Positions 1 through 5,878 of a DNA stretch of 8,641 nt are shown one piece after another. The first letter of the stretch is position 1, and each line of letters begins with the position of its first letter. The stretch is from assembly GCA_005881055.1 (NCBI GenBank), contig VBHW01000054.1, forward strand, positions 1 to 8,641, given 5' to 3'. This DNA comes from Chloroflexota bacterium. Lineage in GTDB: Bacteria > Chloroflexota > Limnocylindria > Limnocylindrales > CSP1-4. Both the position numbers and the translations under genes were made by a program. The notes under the pieces are model-generated. The model worked only from the letters and a program-made list of their open reading frames with translations, made no database searches and was not told the DNA's origin.

Positions 1-1367
1 CAGCTGTTGCCGGTCCAGACGCTGCCGTTCCAGGTCCCGCCGGACCACGAGTTGCCGGCGCCCTCGAGGGCGGCCATCGCGGCGGAGTCGAACCCCTTGC
101 CGAAGATGTCCTTCTCGCCCTGCAGGACGACGCCGTCGCGGGTCAGGTGATCCGAGCCGCGCGCGCCTTCAAGCGTGCCGGTGCCGTTCGACGCACCCTG
201 CGTGTACGGCGGGGCGACACCGAGCGGGCCGGCGAGGATCGCCGCGAGCTGGAGCTCGCCCGAGCCCATCCGCCGGGAGCTGCCGCAGAGGGGCAGGTCG
301 ACCGCGGCGACCCGGAGGGCGTTCTTGATCTGATCCGGCGTCGCGTTCGGCCACCGGTCGAGGAGCAGGGCCACCGCGCCGGACGTGATCGCCGCGGACT
401 CGGACGTGCCGCTGCCGCGCATGAAGCGGTCGTCGATGAGCGTCCGCCCGGCCTCGTTGTCGATGTACGAGTTCGCGACCCGGAGGCCCTGGAGGTGGAC
501 GCCCGGGGCGACGAAGTCAGGGGCGCGCGCGCTACCGGTCTTCGCCTGGGCCGAGAAGTCCGGGACGGTGTCGTCGAGGATGGCTGCGGTGCCGCTCGAG
601 TCTGACGCGCCGACCGCGATGATCCGCTTGTCGAACGCCGGGTTCGCGAGGGCCGGCGAGGAGCCCTTCGACTGGAAGCCGCTGTTGCCCGCGGCCGCGA
701 CCACCACGATCCCCGCGTTCCACGCCTGCTCGACGGCATAGGCGAGCGGGTCCACGCCGAACCACTGCGTCGAGTTCGTGCCGTAGGACAGGTTGAGGAC
801 GCGGATGTTCATCCCGTTGTCGTTCTTGTGCTGGACGACCCAGTCGATCGCGGCGATGACCTGGCTGACGTCGGTGCCGCCGTCGGCCGTGGCGACCTTG
901 AGGCTGACGATCCGCGCGTCGGGGGCCATGCCGACGTAGTTGGTCGCGGACGCGGCCGCGTAGGGCGCCGCCACCCCGTCGTCCCGCCCGGCGATGAGGC
1001 CGGCCATGAACGTGCCGTGGCCGAACGTGTCGAGGTTCGTGAGGTTGGGCGCCTGCGACTCGAGCGAGAGGTCCGGTCCGTAGACGACCTTGCCCGGCGC
1101 GCTCAGCCCGTTGACGGGCGCGACGCCGGAGTCGATGAGCGCGACGTCGACGCCCTTGCCGGTGTAGCCCGCGGCCCACCAGGCCTGGGCGCCCGAGTAG
1201 AGCGTCGTGAGGGCCATCGAGTTGACGTCCGAGGTCGGGTCGTAGGCCGAGGCGGCGACGCTCGCGGGGGCGAGCGCGCCGGCGAGGACGAGGGCCGTGG
1301 CGAGGGCGCCGGTCGCCGTGCGGCGAGGGCCGCTGAAGTCGATGCTCCAGCCGCGCGATGGGCTCAT
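1..1367 (-). CDS. Secreted S8 (subtilisin-like) serine peptidase, 3' end outside window
   Basis: An exported subtilase that would cut proteins outside the cell. Reading minus from the ATG at 1367 gives 455 codons with no stop before the window edge. Residues 1-41 form a Sec-type signal peptide: an Arg-Arg pair at 15-16, a hydrophobic Ala/Leu core at 18-39 and a likely cut near Ala41. The catalytic triad is complete: Asp79 in LIDSGV, His117 in FGHGT and Ser322 in GSGTSES. Asn228 in AAGNSG is the oxyanion-hole residue. The catalytic domain ends near residue 395. A linker then leads into Trp-rich repeats (NSWSGGTWNGSVWTGNS, 439-455) that continue off the edge; such repeats are known at the C-termini of some S8 peptidases. 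The ATG has no Shine-Dalgarno sequence but overlaps the stop of a leader ORF (ATGA), so translation is probably coupled. A c-di-GMP riboswitch lies about 140 nt upstream. The natural substrate cannot be told. Confidence 0.93.
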   Translation of the reverse strand, partial: MSPSRGWSIDFSGPRRTATGALATALVLAGALAPASVAASAYDPTSDVNSMALTTLYSGAQAWWAAGYTGKGVDVALIDSGVAPVNGLSAPGKVVYGPDLSLESQAPNLTNLDTFGHGTFMAGLIAGRDDGVAAPYAAASATNYVGMAPDARIVSLKVATADGGTDVSQVIAAIDWVVQHKNDNGMNIRVLNLSYGTNSTQWFGVDPLAYAVEQAWNAGIVVVAAAGNSGFQSKGSSPALANPAFDKRIIAVGASDSSGTAAILDDTVPDFSAQAKTGSARAPDFVAPGVHLQGLRVANSYIDNEAGRTLIDDRFMRGSGTSESAAITSGAVALLLDRWPNATPDQIKNALRVAAVDLPLCGSSRRMGSGELQLAAILAGPLGVAPPYTQGASNGTGTLEGARGSDHLTRDGVVLQGEKDIFGKGFDSAAMAALEGAGNSWSGGTWNGSVWTGNS

Positions 1368-1471
1368 CGGGCGATACGGGAGTTGTGGATCCGGGCGCCG
1401 GGACGGCGGCTCGTGACCGTGTCGCGCTCGGGCAATGCCTCGTCGCGGGTCGTCTGACCTGGCTGCACCAT
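1364..1471 (-). CDS. 35-residue leader ORF coupled to the S8 peptidase
   Basis: An ATG at 1471 opens a 35-codon frame ending in TGA at 1366-1364, which overlaps the peptidase ATG (1367-1365) as ATGA. AGGTGA at 1483-1478 precedes the start by 6 nt, a good Shine-Dalgarno arrangement, whereas the peptidase ATG has none. The product begins MVQPGQTTRDEAL, is hydrophilic and Arg-rich, ends SRIAR, and matches no family I know. Its place just after the riboswitch and its stop/start overlap suggest that it carries ribosomes to the peptidase start, making this Shine-Dalgarno the probable target of the switch. It could be a chance frame in a GC-rich leader; conservation across relatives would decide. 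Confidence 0.5.
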   Translation of the reverse strand: MVQPGQTTRDEALPERDTVTSRRPGARIHNSRIAR

Positions 1472-1477
1472 CGAAAG

Positions 1478-1517
1478 TCACCTGCTGGCGGCTCTGGTGA
1501 TGCGGCGCCTGGTCACC
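1478..1517 (-). promoter_or_regulatory. Possible riboswitch expression platform
   Basis: TCACC at 1500-1496 can pair with GGTGA in the 3' part of the aptamer (1517-1513) or with GGTGA inside the leader ORF's Shine-Dalgarno (1482-1478), but not with both. Ligand binding should hold the first GGTGA in the aptamer and leave TCACC free to mask the ribosome-binding site, giving an OFF switch acting on translation. The helices are only 5 bp, so this is a hypothesis. No hairpin with a U-tract is seen between the aptamer and 1367, so a transcription terminator platform is less likely. Confidence 0.35.
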
Positions 1518-1595
1518 GGGCGGTCTGGCGGAGCGAGCTCCGGAGATCCCTGGCTTTGCGTCCCCGCCTCTCGACGGGTTTGCCCTGTTTCAGAC
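1507..1595 (-). promoter_or_regulatory. Cyclic-di-GMP class I riboswitch (GEMM-I aptamer)
   Basis: The minus strand carries the GEMM-I signature. ACAGGGCAAACC (1588-1577) is followed by a hairpin CCCGTC-GAGA-GGCGGG (1578-1563) with a GNRA tetraloop, then GGGACGCAAAGCC (1564-1552). A second stem opens with GGG (1550-1548) and closes with CCC (1520-1518), with an inner CGGAG/CTCCG hairpin. It is followed by GGTGACC (1517-1511), matching the usual GGUUACC. P1 is GTCTG (1595-1591) with CAGGC (1511-1507), containing one G-U pair. By alignment with the Vibrio Vc2 aptamer, the ligand-contacting residues are kept: G20 (1584), A47 (1557) and C92 (1512). G rather than A at position 20 predicts c-di-GMP rather than 3',3'-cGAMP. 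It lies in the leader of the secreted peptidase, downstream of a GGDEF-EAL gene. The identification rests on motif recall, not a covariance search. Confidence 0.88.
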
Positions 1596-1606
1596 CGGAT
1601 CCTCGA

Positions 1607-1620
1607 CAGCCGATCGGCTG
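1607..1620. repeat. 14-nt perfect palindrome upstream of riboswitch
   Basis: CAGCCGATCGGCTG is self-complementary and ends 11 nt before riboswitch stem P1. On the transcript it could fold as a 5-bp stem with a GATC loop; as DNA it could be the site of a dimeric regulator. An overlapping TCGGC-A-GCCGA symmetry extends it on one side. No known regulator site is recognised. Confidence 0.35.
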
Positions 1621-1632
1621 CCGACAGGACGG

Positions 1633-1661
1633 ACGCTAGGGGCTCGCCGGCCCGAACCCAA
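1633..1661 (-). promoter_or_regulatory. Weak candidate promoter for the riboswitch/peptidase transcript
   Basis: TTGGGT (1661-1656) and TAGCGT (1638-1633) are separated by 17 nt and fit the TTGACA/TANNNT pattern loosely. Transcription from here would start near 1626 and leave about 30 nt before the aptamer. The match is poor, so read-through from the GGDEF-EAL gene is an equally good explanation. Confidence 0.2.
1640..1659 (-). terminator. Hairpin after the GGDEF-EAL gene, no U-tract
   Basis: GGGTTCG (1659-1653) pairs with CGAGCCC (1646-1640), seven pairs with one G-U, around a 6-nt loop. It lies 59 nt past the stop at 1718. No run of U follows, so it could be a weak terminator, an RNA 3'-end stabiliser, or part of the leader. 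It overlaps the spacer of the candidate promoter, and both cannot easily be true. Confidence 0.3.
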
Positions 1662-1717
1662 TAGGCCGAAAGTACCGGTTGGTGCGCGCCCGCATCGCTG
1701 CGTGAGCGAACGACCGG

Positions 1718-4432
1718 TCAGGCGGCGGGAGTCGCCCCCCGCGACGCGAGGTCCACGAGGCCGGCGCTCGACGCGCGCGCCCAAACGAGCGAGGCGCCGT
1801 GCTCCGCGAACAGGGCGTCGAACTCCTCCGCCGGAAGCGGACGGGCGAGGTAGTAGCCCTGGGCACGGGCGCAGCGGAGCTTGCGCAGGCGCTCGAGCTG
1901 GAACGGCTCCTCGACGCCCTCGGCGATGACCGTGAGCCGCAGCGCGCGGCCCATCGAAACGATGGCGCTGGCGAGCTCCCAGCTGTGCGCGTCGCGGTCG
2001 TCGACCGCGACGAAGTCACGGGCGATCTTGATCGCCGTGGCCGGGAAGCGCTGGAGGTAGCTGAGCGACGAGTAGCCCGTGCCGAAGTCGTCTACGGCGA
2101 CACCCAGGCCGAGGTCGCGCAGCGCCTGGAGCTTGGCGATCGCGTCGTCGGCGTTCTGGAGGAGGGTCGTCTCGGTGACCTCGAGGACGACCGTCGTCGG
2201 GTCGACGCCCGACGAGCGGACGACCTCAGCAACCACCTCGACGAAGTCGGGCTGCTCGAGCTGGCGGGCCGCGACGTTGACGCTGATCTGCAGGTCCCGC
2301 AGCTCGGGCCACTGGTCGTGCCACGCGCGCGCCTGGCGGCAGGACTGGTCGAGCACCCACCGTCCGATCTCGAGGATGAGATCCGACTGCTCGGCGACGC
2401 CGATGAACTCGCCCGGCCAGACCATGCCCCGCGTCGGATGGTTCCAGCGAACGAGCGATTCGAAGCCGGTCGTCCGGCCGGTCGCGACCTCGACGATGGG
2501 CTGGTAGTGGAGGACGAACTCGCCCGCGCCGACGGCCCGCTGGAGCGACTCCGTGAGCGTGTGGCGGGCCACGACGGCCGTCGCCATCTCCGGCTCGAAG
2601 AACGCCACCCGATTCTTGCCGCGAGCCTTCGCCGAGTACATCGCGACGTCGGCGTTGCGGAGGAGCTCGTCCGCCGACCCCGACCCGGGATGTCCGGCCG
2701 CGACCCCGATGCTCACGTGGGCGTTGACGGTGTCGCGGTCGACGGTCGGCCCGGACCCGAACGCGGTGATGAGGCGCTCGGCGACCCGCCGCGCGACGGG
2801 CATCTCCGGCGTGTCCCACAGGAGCACGGCGAACTCGTCGCCACCGATCCGGGCCGCGAGGTCGCCCGTCCGGAGGGTCGCCTGGATCCGCTCGCCGACC
2901 GACGAGAGGAGCGCGTCGCCGGCCGCATGGCCGAGCGTGTCGTTCACGATCTTGAAGTCGTCGAGGTCGAGGAACAGCACGACGGGAACGAGGCCGGACG
3001 CGTCCGCCGATTCGAGCCGCTGCGCCACGCTCTGCGCGAAGAACGCCCGGTTGGCCAGGCCCGTGAGGGCGTCGTGGTAGGCCTTGTGCTGGAGCTCCTC
3101 CTGGAGGCGCGAGAGCGAGCTGAGCGACTGCTCGAGCTGGCCGTTCTCGAGGGCCACGGCCGTGTGGCTGGCGAGCGTCTCGAACAACTTGAGGTCGTCG
3201 AGGTCGAACGCGCTGATGTCGCTCAGCCGGTTCGCGACGACGATCGTCCCGACGAGCCGCGACTCCCCGACGAGCGGTGCGTAGATCGCGTTCCGGAAGC
3301 GGCTCTCGCCTTCGAAGTCCCTGTCCGGGTCCTCGTGGGCGACGAGGAGCGCTCGCCGTTCCGAGAGGCACTGGACGAGGCGGGGATCGTCGAGGGATGA
3401 GCCGATCGACTGCATCATCATGGTCGCGTCGCCCGGTCCGGCGCTCGTGCGCAGGATCTCCTGGCCCTCCTCCTGCGGCAGGAGGGAGACCTCGGCGAGC
3501 TCGGCCCGGAACATCTTCCGCGCGTGGTCGAGGAGCGAGACGAGCGCGCGGTCGATCTCGGGGCTGCGCTGGAGGATCCGCGTCGACTCGTAGAGCATTT
3601 CCAGCCCCTCGTGCTGCTGGCGCTCCGAGACGTAGGCGCGGTACGCGATGAAGACCGCCGCGATCGGCACGGCGAAGAGGAGCGAGGCGGCCGGCTGGAC
3701 GAAGAGCACGGTGATGAGGAGGAGCGCGAGGCTCGTGTTCGTCAGCGACACGACGACGCCCATGAGGAGCATCCGCGGGATCCGCGAGTGCTGCGTCGTT
3801 CCCTCGGCGAGCGAGATCGCCGCGGTCACCGCGAAGACGCCGACGACGTTCTCGGCCGAGGTCGCCAGGAATGCCGTCGCCCAGTCCCGTGGCTCGAAGG
3901 CCGCGATGACCGGGTCGAGGAGCTGGACGACGCCCACCGTGACCACGGAGCACAGGAGGAATTGCGCGAGGTTGAAGGCCAGCTTGACGGACCGCTGGCG
4001 GCGCGCGACGACGAGCGCCAGGCCCGCGCCGATGAGGCGGGCGAAGATGAACTCGCCCGGGGTGAAGAAGAAGATCGCGTAGACCACCGGCAGCTCGCTC
4101 ATCGAGAACGAGTGCGCGCTGCGGCCGATGTGCAGGTGGACCACCTCCGCCTCGGTGACGTAGAAGATCACCGCCAGCAGCCACCACGGGATCGGGAGGG
4201 GGCCCTTCGCCGGTTGCCCGAGCGGCAGCTCGATGAAGGCGAGCGCACCCGCCGCGACCGTCAGGAGGACGGAGAGCGCCCAGACCCGCGTGGTGCCCGT
4301 GGTGGGCGGGAGCAACGTGGCAGCCCAGCCGCGGAGGGCGGCAAGGCGGGGTCCCCCGGAGCTCACACTCGGTCCGTCGTGGGAACGGACCCTCGGTGGC
4401 GTCCGACGTGGGCCATCCGGTCCACCAGTCAT
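1718..4432 (-). CDS. Membrane GAF-GGDEF-EAL cyclic-di-GMP enzyme
   Basis: A bifunctional-type c-di-GMP turnover protein: GGDEF domains make c-di-GMP from GTP and EAL domains hydrolyse it to pGpG. Numbered from the ATG at 4432 (904 residues): about seven membrane segments at 50-268, a GAF-like sensor at about 278-430, GGDEF at 450-612 and EAL at 628-872. The GGDEF motif (530-534) and inhibitory I-site RTGD (521-524) are intact, so cyclase activity with product feedback is likely. In the EAL domain the signature reads ESL (658-660). N719, the ExTE pair 751/754, D781-D782, K802, E838 and Q858 are kept, but the usual KID is KIA (Ala804), which may weaken hydrolysis. The ATG has GAGGAAG directly upstream, slightly close; a GTG at 4468 with no Shine-Dalgarno would add 12 residues. 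The gene lies just upstream of a c-di-GMP riboswitch on the same strand. Confidence 0.93.
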   Translation of the reverse strand: MTGGPDGPRRTPPRVRSHDGPSVSSGGPRLAALRGWAATLLPPTTGTTRVWALSVLLTVAAGALAFIELPLGQPAKGPLPIPWWLLAVIFYVTEAEVVHLHIGRSAHSFSMSELPVVYAIFFFTPGEFIFARLIGAGLALVVARRQRSVKLAFNLAQFLLCSVVTVGVVQLLDPVIAAFEPRDWATAFLATSAENVVGVFAVTAAISLAEGTTQHSRIPRMLLMGVVVSLTNTSLALLLITVLFVQPAASLLFAVPIAAVFIAYRAYVSERQQHEGLEMLYESTRILQRSPEIDRALVSLLDHARKMFRAELAEVSLLPQEEGQEILRTSAGPGDATMMMQSIGSSLDDPRLVQCLSERRALLVAHEDPDRDFEGESRFRNAIYAPLVGESRLVGTIVVANRLSDISAFDLDDLKLFETLASHTAVALENGQLEQSLSSLSRLQEELQHKAYHDALTGLANRAFFAQSVAQRLESADASGLVPVVLFLDLDDFKIVNDTLGHAAGDALLSSVGERIQATLRTGDLAARIGGDEFAVLLWDTPEMPVARRVAERLITAFGSGPTVDRDTVNAHVSIGVAAGHPGSGSADELLRNADVAMYSAKARGKNRVAFFEPEMATAVVARHTLTESLQRAVGAGEFVLHYQPIVEVATGRTTGFESLVRWNHPTRGMVWPGEFIGVAEQSDLILEIGRWVLDQSCRQARAWHDQWPELRDLQISVNVAARQLEQPDFVEVVAEVVRSSGVDPTTVVLEVTETTLLQNADDAIAKLQALRDLGLGVAVDDFGTGYSSLSYLQRFPATAIKIARDFVAVDDRDAHSWELASAIVSMGRALRLTVIAEGVEEPFQLERLRKLRCARAQGYYLARPLPAEEFDALFAEHGASLVWARASSAGLVDLASRGATPAA

Positions 4433-4561
4433 CTTCCTCGCGCGGTGCGCGTCGCGGCCGTCCGGCACAGCGTGCGACGGGCTCGACTCAAGGTGCCCTC
4501 AGTTGCCCACCCGCACCATGACTCGAAAGTACTAGTCCGATCGGGGAAGGGCGGCATCGCG

Positions 4562-4945
4562 TCACAGGTTGCTCGCGCAGTAGCGGCACTTCGTCGCCTC
4601 GGCGTGGACCTGCTCCCGGCAGTACGGGCACGCCTTGAGGGCAACTGCCTCGGGCTCCGGCTCGGGCCGGATGAGCAGCCGGCTGATCCAGAACACCACG
4701 AACGCGATGATGACGAACGCGATGACCGTGTTGATGAACGCGCCGTAGCGGATCGCGGCCCCGCCACCGAGGTCGACGGCCAGCTTCGCGAAGTCGATGC
4801 CGCCGAGGGCCTTTCCGATCGGCGGCATGATGATGTCGTCGACGAGCGAGGTGACCACGCTGCCCAGCGCCGCGCCGATGATCACCCCGATCGCCAGCGC
4901 GAGGGCGTTCGTCTTGACGAGGAACGCGCGGAATTCGGCGATCAT
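4562..4945 (-). CDS. mscL: Large-conductance mechanosensitive channel with C-terminal zinc ribbon
   Basis: An inner-membrane channel that opens under hypo-osmotic membrane tension and releases solutes. The 127-residue product starts MIAEFRAFL and has the MscL TM1 (residues 14-35, with AIGVIIGAALGSVV), the hallmark SLVDDIIMPPIG (33-44), a periplasmic loop, and TM2 (70-92) after RYGAFINT. The RGNVVDLA stretch of classic MscL reads KTNALALA here. Instead of the usual charged C-terminal helix, the tail carries two CxxC knuckles (C106/C109 and C120/C123), a zinc-ribbon-like end. The start at 4945 is set by GGAGG at 4955-4951, 5 nt upstream; a longer in-frame extension to 5089 would run through grpB on the other strand and is unlikely. 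The gene diverges from grpB and is followed 129 nt later by the c-di-GMP enzyme. Confidence 0.92.
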   Translation of the reverse strand: MIAEFRAFLVKTNALALAIGVIIGAALGSVVTSLVDDIIMPPIGKALGGIDFAKLAVDLGGGAAIRYGAFINTVIAFVIIAFVVFWISRLLIRPEPEPEAVALKACPYCREQVHAEATKCRYCASNL

Positions 4946-4979
4946 GCTGTCCTCCACCTGGCTGTCATCGGGAGCGACC
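4946..4979. promoter_or_regulatory. 34-nt divergent start region of mscL and grpB
   Basis: Only 34 nt separate the two start codons. They hold GGAGG for mscL (4955-4951, minus) and GGGAG for grpB (4970-4974, plus), each 5 nt from its ATG. There is no room here for either promoter, so each must lie inside the opposite coding sequence. I could not identify a convincing -35/-10 pair on either side. Confidence 0.6.
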
Positions 4980-5600
4980 ATGTCCCAGCCGCCGTCTCCG
5001 GAGGAGTCCCGCGCGCCGCTCCGCGACGACGAGATCCGGGCGTCGACGATCGGGGAGCTCGCACCACTGACCGGCCGTATCTCCATCATGGACTACGACG
5101 CGGCCTGGCCGCGCCGTTACCGACGCGAGGCGGCTCGGCTGCGCGCGACGCTCCGCGCCCGGGCGCTCCGCGTCGAGCACGTCGGCTCCACGTCCGTGCC
5201 GGGCCTCGCCGCCAAACCCATCATCGACATCCTGCTCGTCGTGGCCGACTCGTCCGACGAGGCAGCCTACGCGCCCGACATGGAGGCCGCCGGGTACGTC
5301 CTCCGCATCCGCGAACCGCACTGGTACGAGCACCGGGTGTTGAAGGGCCCGGACACGAACATCAACCTCCATGTGTTCTCGCTGGGCTGCCCCGAGATCG
5401 AGCGCATGGTGGTGTTCCGGGACTGGCTGCGTCAGGACGAAGGTGACCGTGCGGTGTACGAGGCGACGAAGCGGGGCCTCGCGGAGCGCGATTGGAAGTA
5501 CGTCCAGAACTACGCGGACGCGAAGACCGAGATCGTCGAATCGATCATGACCCGTGCCCTTGCGTGGGCGAAGGGCTCGGGCGCCGCCGAGCGCGGCTGA
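4980..5600 (+). CDS. GrpB family protein (UPF0157, nucleotidyltransferase fold)
   Basis: A 206-residue member of the GrpB/UPF0157 family, which belongs to the nucleotidyltransferase superfamily; the reaction is not established. The family block is clear: the Asp/Trp start MDYDAAWPRRY (37-47), HVGSTSVPGLAAKPIIDI (67-84) with the GS and KPxIDI residues, NINLHVF in the middle, a VVFRDWLR segment, and the C-terminal Tyr/Lys pattern YVQNYADAKTEIVESI. The family usually begins near the IxxYDxxW motif, so the first 33 residues are an extra polar leader. The start at 4980 is chosen because GGGAG lies 5 nt upstream; M37 has no such site. Transcribed away from mscL and convergent with the SDR gene. Cytoplasmic; no signal peptide or membrane segment. 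Confidence 0.88.
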   Translation: MSQPPSPEESRAPLRDDEIRASTIGELAPLTGRISIMDYDAAWPRRYRREAARLRATLRARALRVEHVGSTSVPGLAAKPIIDILLVVADSSDEAAYAPDMEAAGYVLRIREPHWYEHRVLKGPDTNINLHVFSLGCPEIERMVVFRDWLRQDEGDRAVYEATKRGLAERDWKYVQNYADAKTEIVESIMTRALAWAKGSGAAERG

Positions 5601-5648
5601 GGCGTCATGTCCCGCCGAGCACGCTGGCGCGCGTCCACGCCCGTTGGT

Positions 5649-5673
5649 GGCCAACTTTGCGCCCAGGGAGAAT
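5649..5673 (+). repeat. Left arm of 25-nt inverted repeat
   Basis: GGCCA, two variable bases, then TTTGCGCCCAGGGAGAAT. The reverse complement recurs at 5812-5836, with 22 of 25 positions identical (17 of 18 in the core). The pair spans 188 nt between convergent genes. It could be the ends of a small non-autonomous mobile element, a dispersed intergenic repeat, or a paired regulatory or 3'-end structure. No target-site duplication is evident next to the outer ends. Confidence 0.6.
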
Positions 5674-5696
5674 CGGACCCGGCCCCGGCCCCCTTT

Positions 5697-5714
5697 GATG
5701 CCCCGCGGGGCATC
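5697..5714. repeat. 18-nt perfect palindrome
   Basis: GATGCCCCGCGGGGCATC is fully self-complementary. As RNA it folds on either strand as a 7-bp GC-rich stem with a CGCG loop. It lies inside the 188-nt inverted-repeat element, 97 nt after the grpB stop. It could act as a bidirectional transcription end for grpB and the SDR gene (no U-tract, though a CCCTTT precedes it), or as a protein-binding site. Confidence 0.55.
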
Positions 5715-5811
5715 GCGGCCCGGCCGAGTGGCCGGAGATGCCGCGTTGCCGTGCGTGAGCGGGGTCCCAAGCGCCCTGTCGACCCTTCATGTGACCTTCG
5801 CGGGCGGCGAA

Positions 5812-5836
5812 ATTCTCCGTGGGCGCAAATCTGGCC
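5812..5836 (-). repeat. Right arm of 25-nt inverted repeat
   Basis: Inverted copy of the repeat at 5649-5673; read on the minus strand it is GGCCA, two variable bases, then TTTGCGCCCACGGAGAAT. It ends 43 nt beyond the stop codon of the SDR gene. A small TTCGC/GCGAA hairpin lies just inside it at about 5797-5811. Confidence 0.6.
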
Positions 5837-5878
5837 GCGATGGGGATAGGTCACTGCTTCTGGCCGCGCAGGCTGCCG

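Noticed and set aside
143..1179. Minus and plus frames overlapping the peptidase
   Set aside because: The true frame is the open minus frame from 1367 through position 1, with signal peptide and Asp/His/Ser triad; the others are Arg/Ala-rich shadows.
1799..3400. Long plus-strand open frame opposite the GGDEF-EAL gene
   Set aside because: Its product is an Arg/Asp/Glu/Val-rich low-complexity sequence with no domain, the typical antisense shadow of a GC-rich gene; the minus strand has clear GGDEF and EAL motifs.
1667..4532. Shared 9-mer GTACTTTCG (minus) at 1675-1667 and 4532-4524, upstream of the riboswitch region and of the GGDEF-EAL gene
   Set aside because: Many 9-mer matches are expected by chance in 8.6 kb. 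No spacing or second box supports a promoter or operator, so it is not listed as a feature.
4433..4561. A second riboswitch in the leader of the GGDEF-EAL gene
   Set aside because: The region was read for GEMM-like blocks; it lacks the GGGCAAACC and GGGACGCAAAGCC elements and shows only a 5-bp GGTGC/GCACC stem.
3524..5446. Very long plus-strand open frame crossing several genes
   Set aside because: It runs through the antisense of the GGDEF-EAL and mscL genes and out of frame through grpB, with a charged repetitive composition and no motif.
5649..5836. CRISPR or insertion-sequence origin of the inverted repeat
   Set aside because: There are only two copies in opposite orientation and no spacers or transposase frame between them; a non-autonomous element remains possible.
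5607..5849. Possible small genes in the grpB-SDR gap
   Set aside because: Frames on both strands have no Shine-Dalgarno, run across the inverted repeats and palindrome, and show no recognisable protein pattern.
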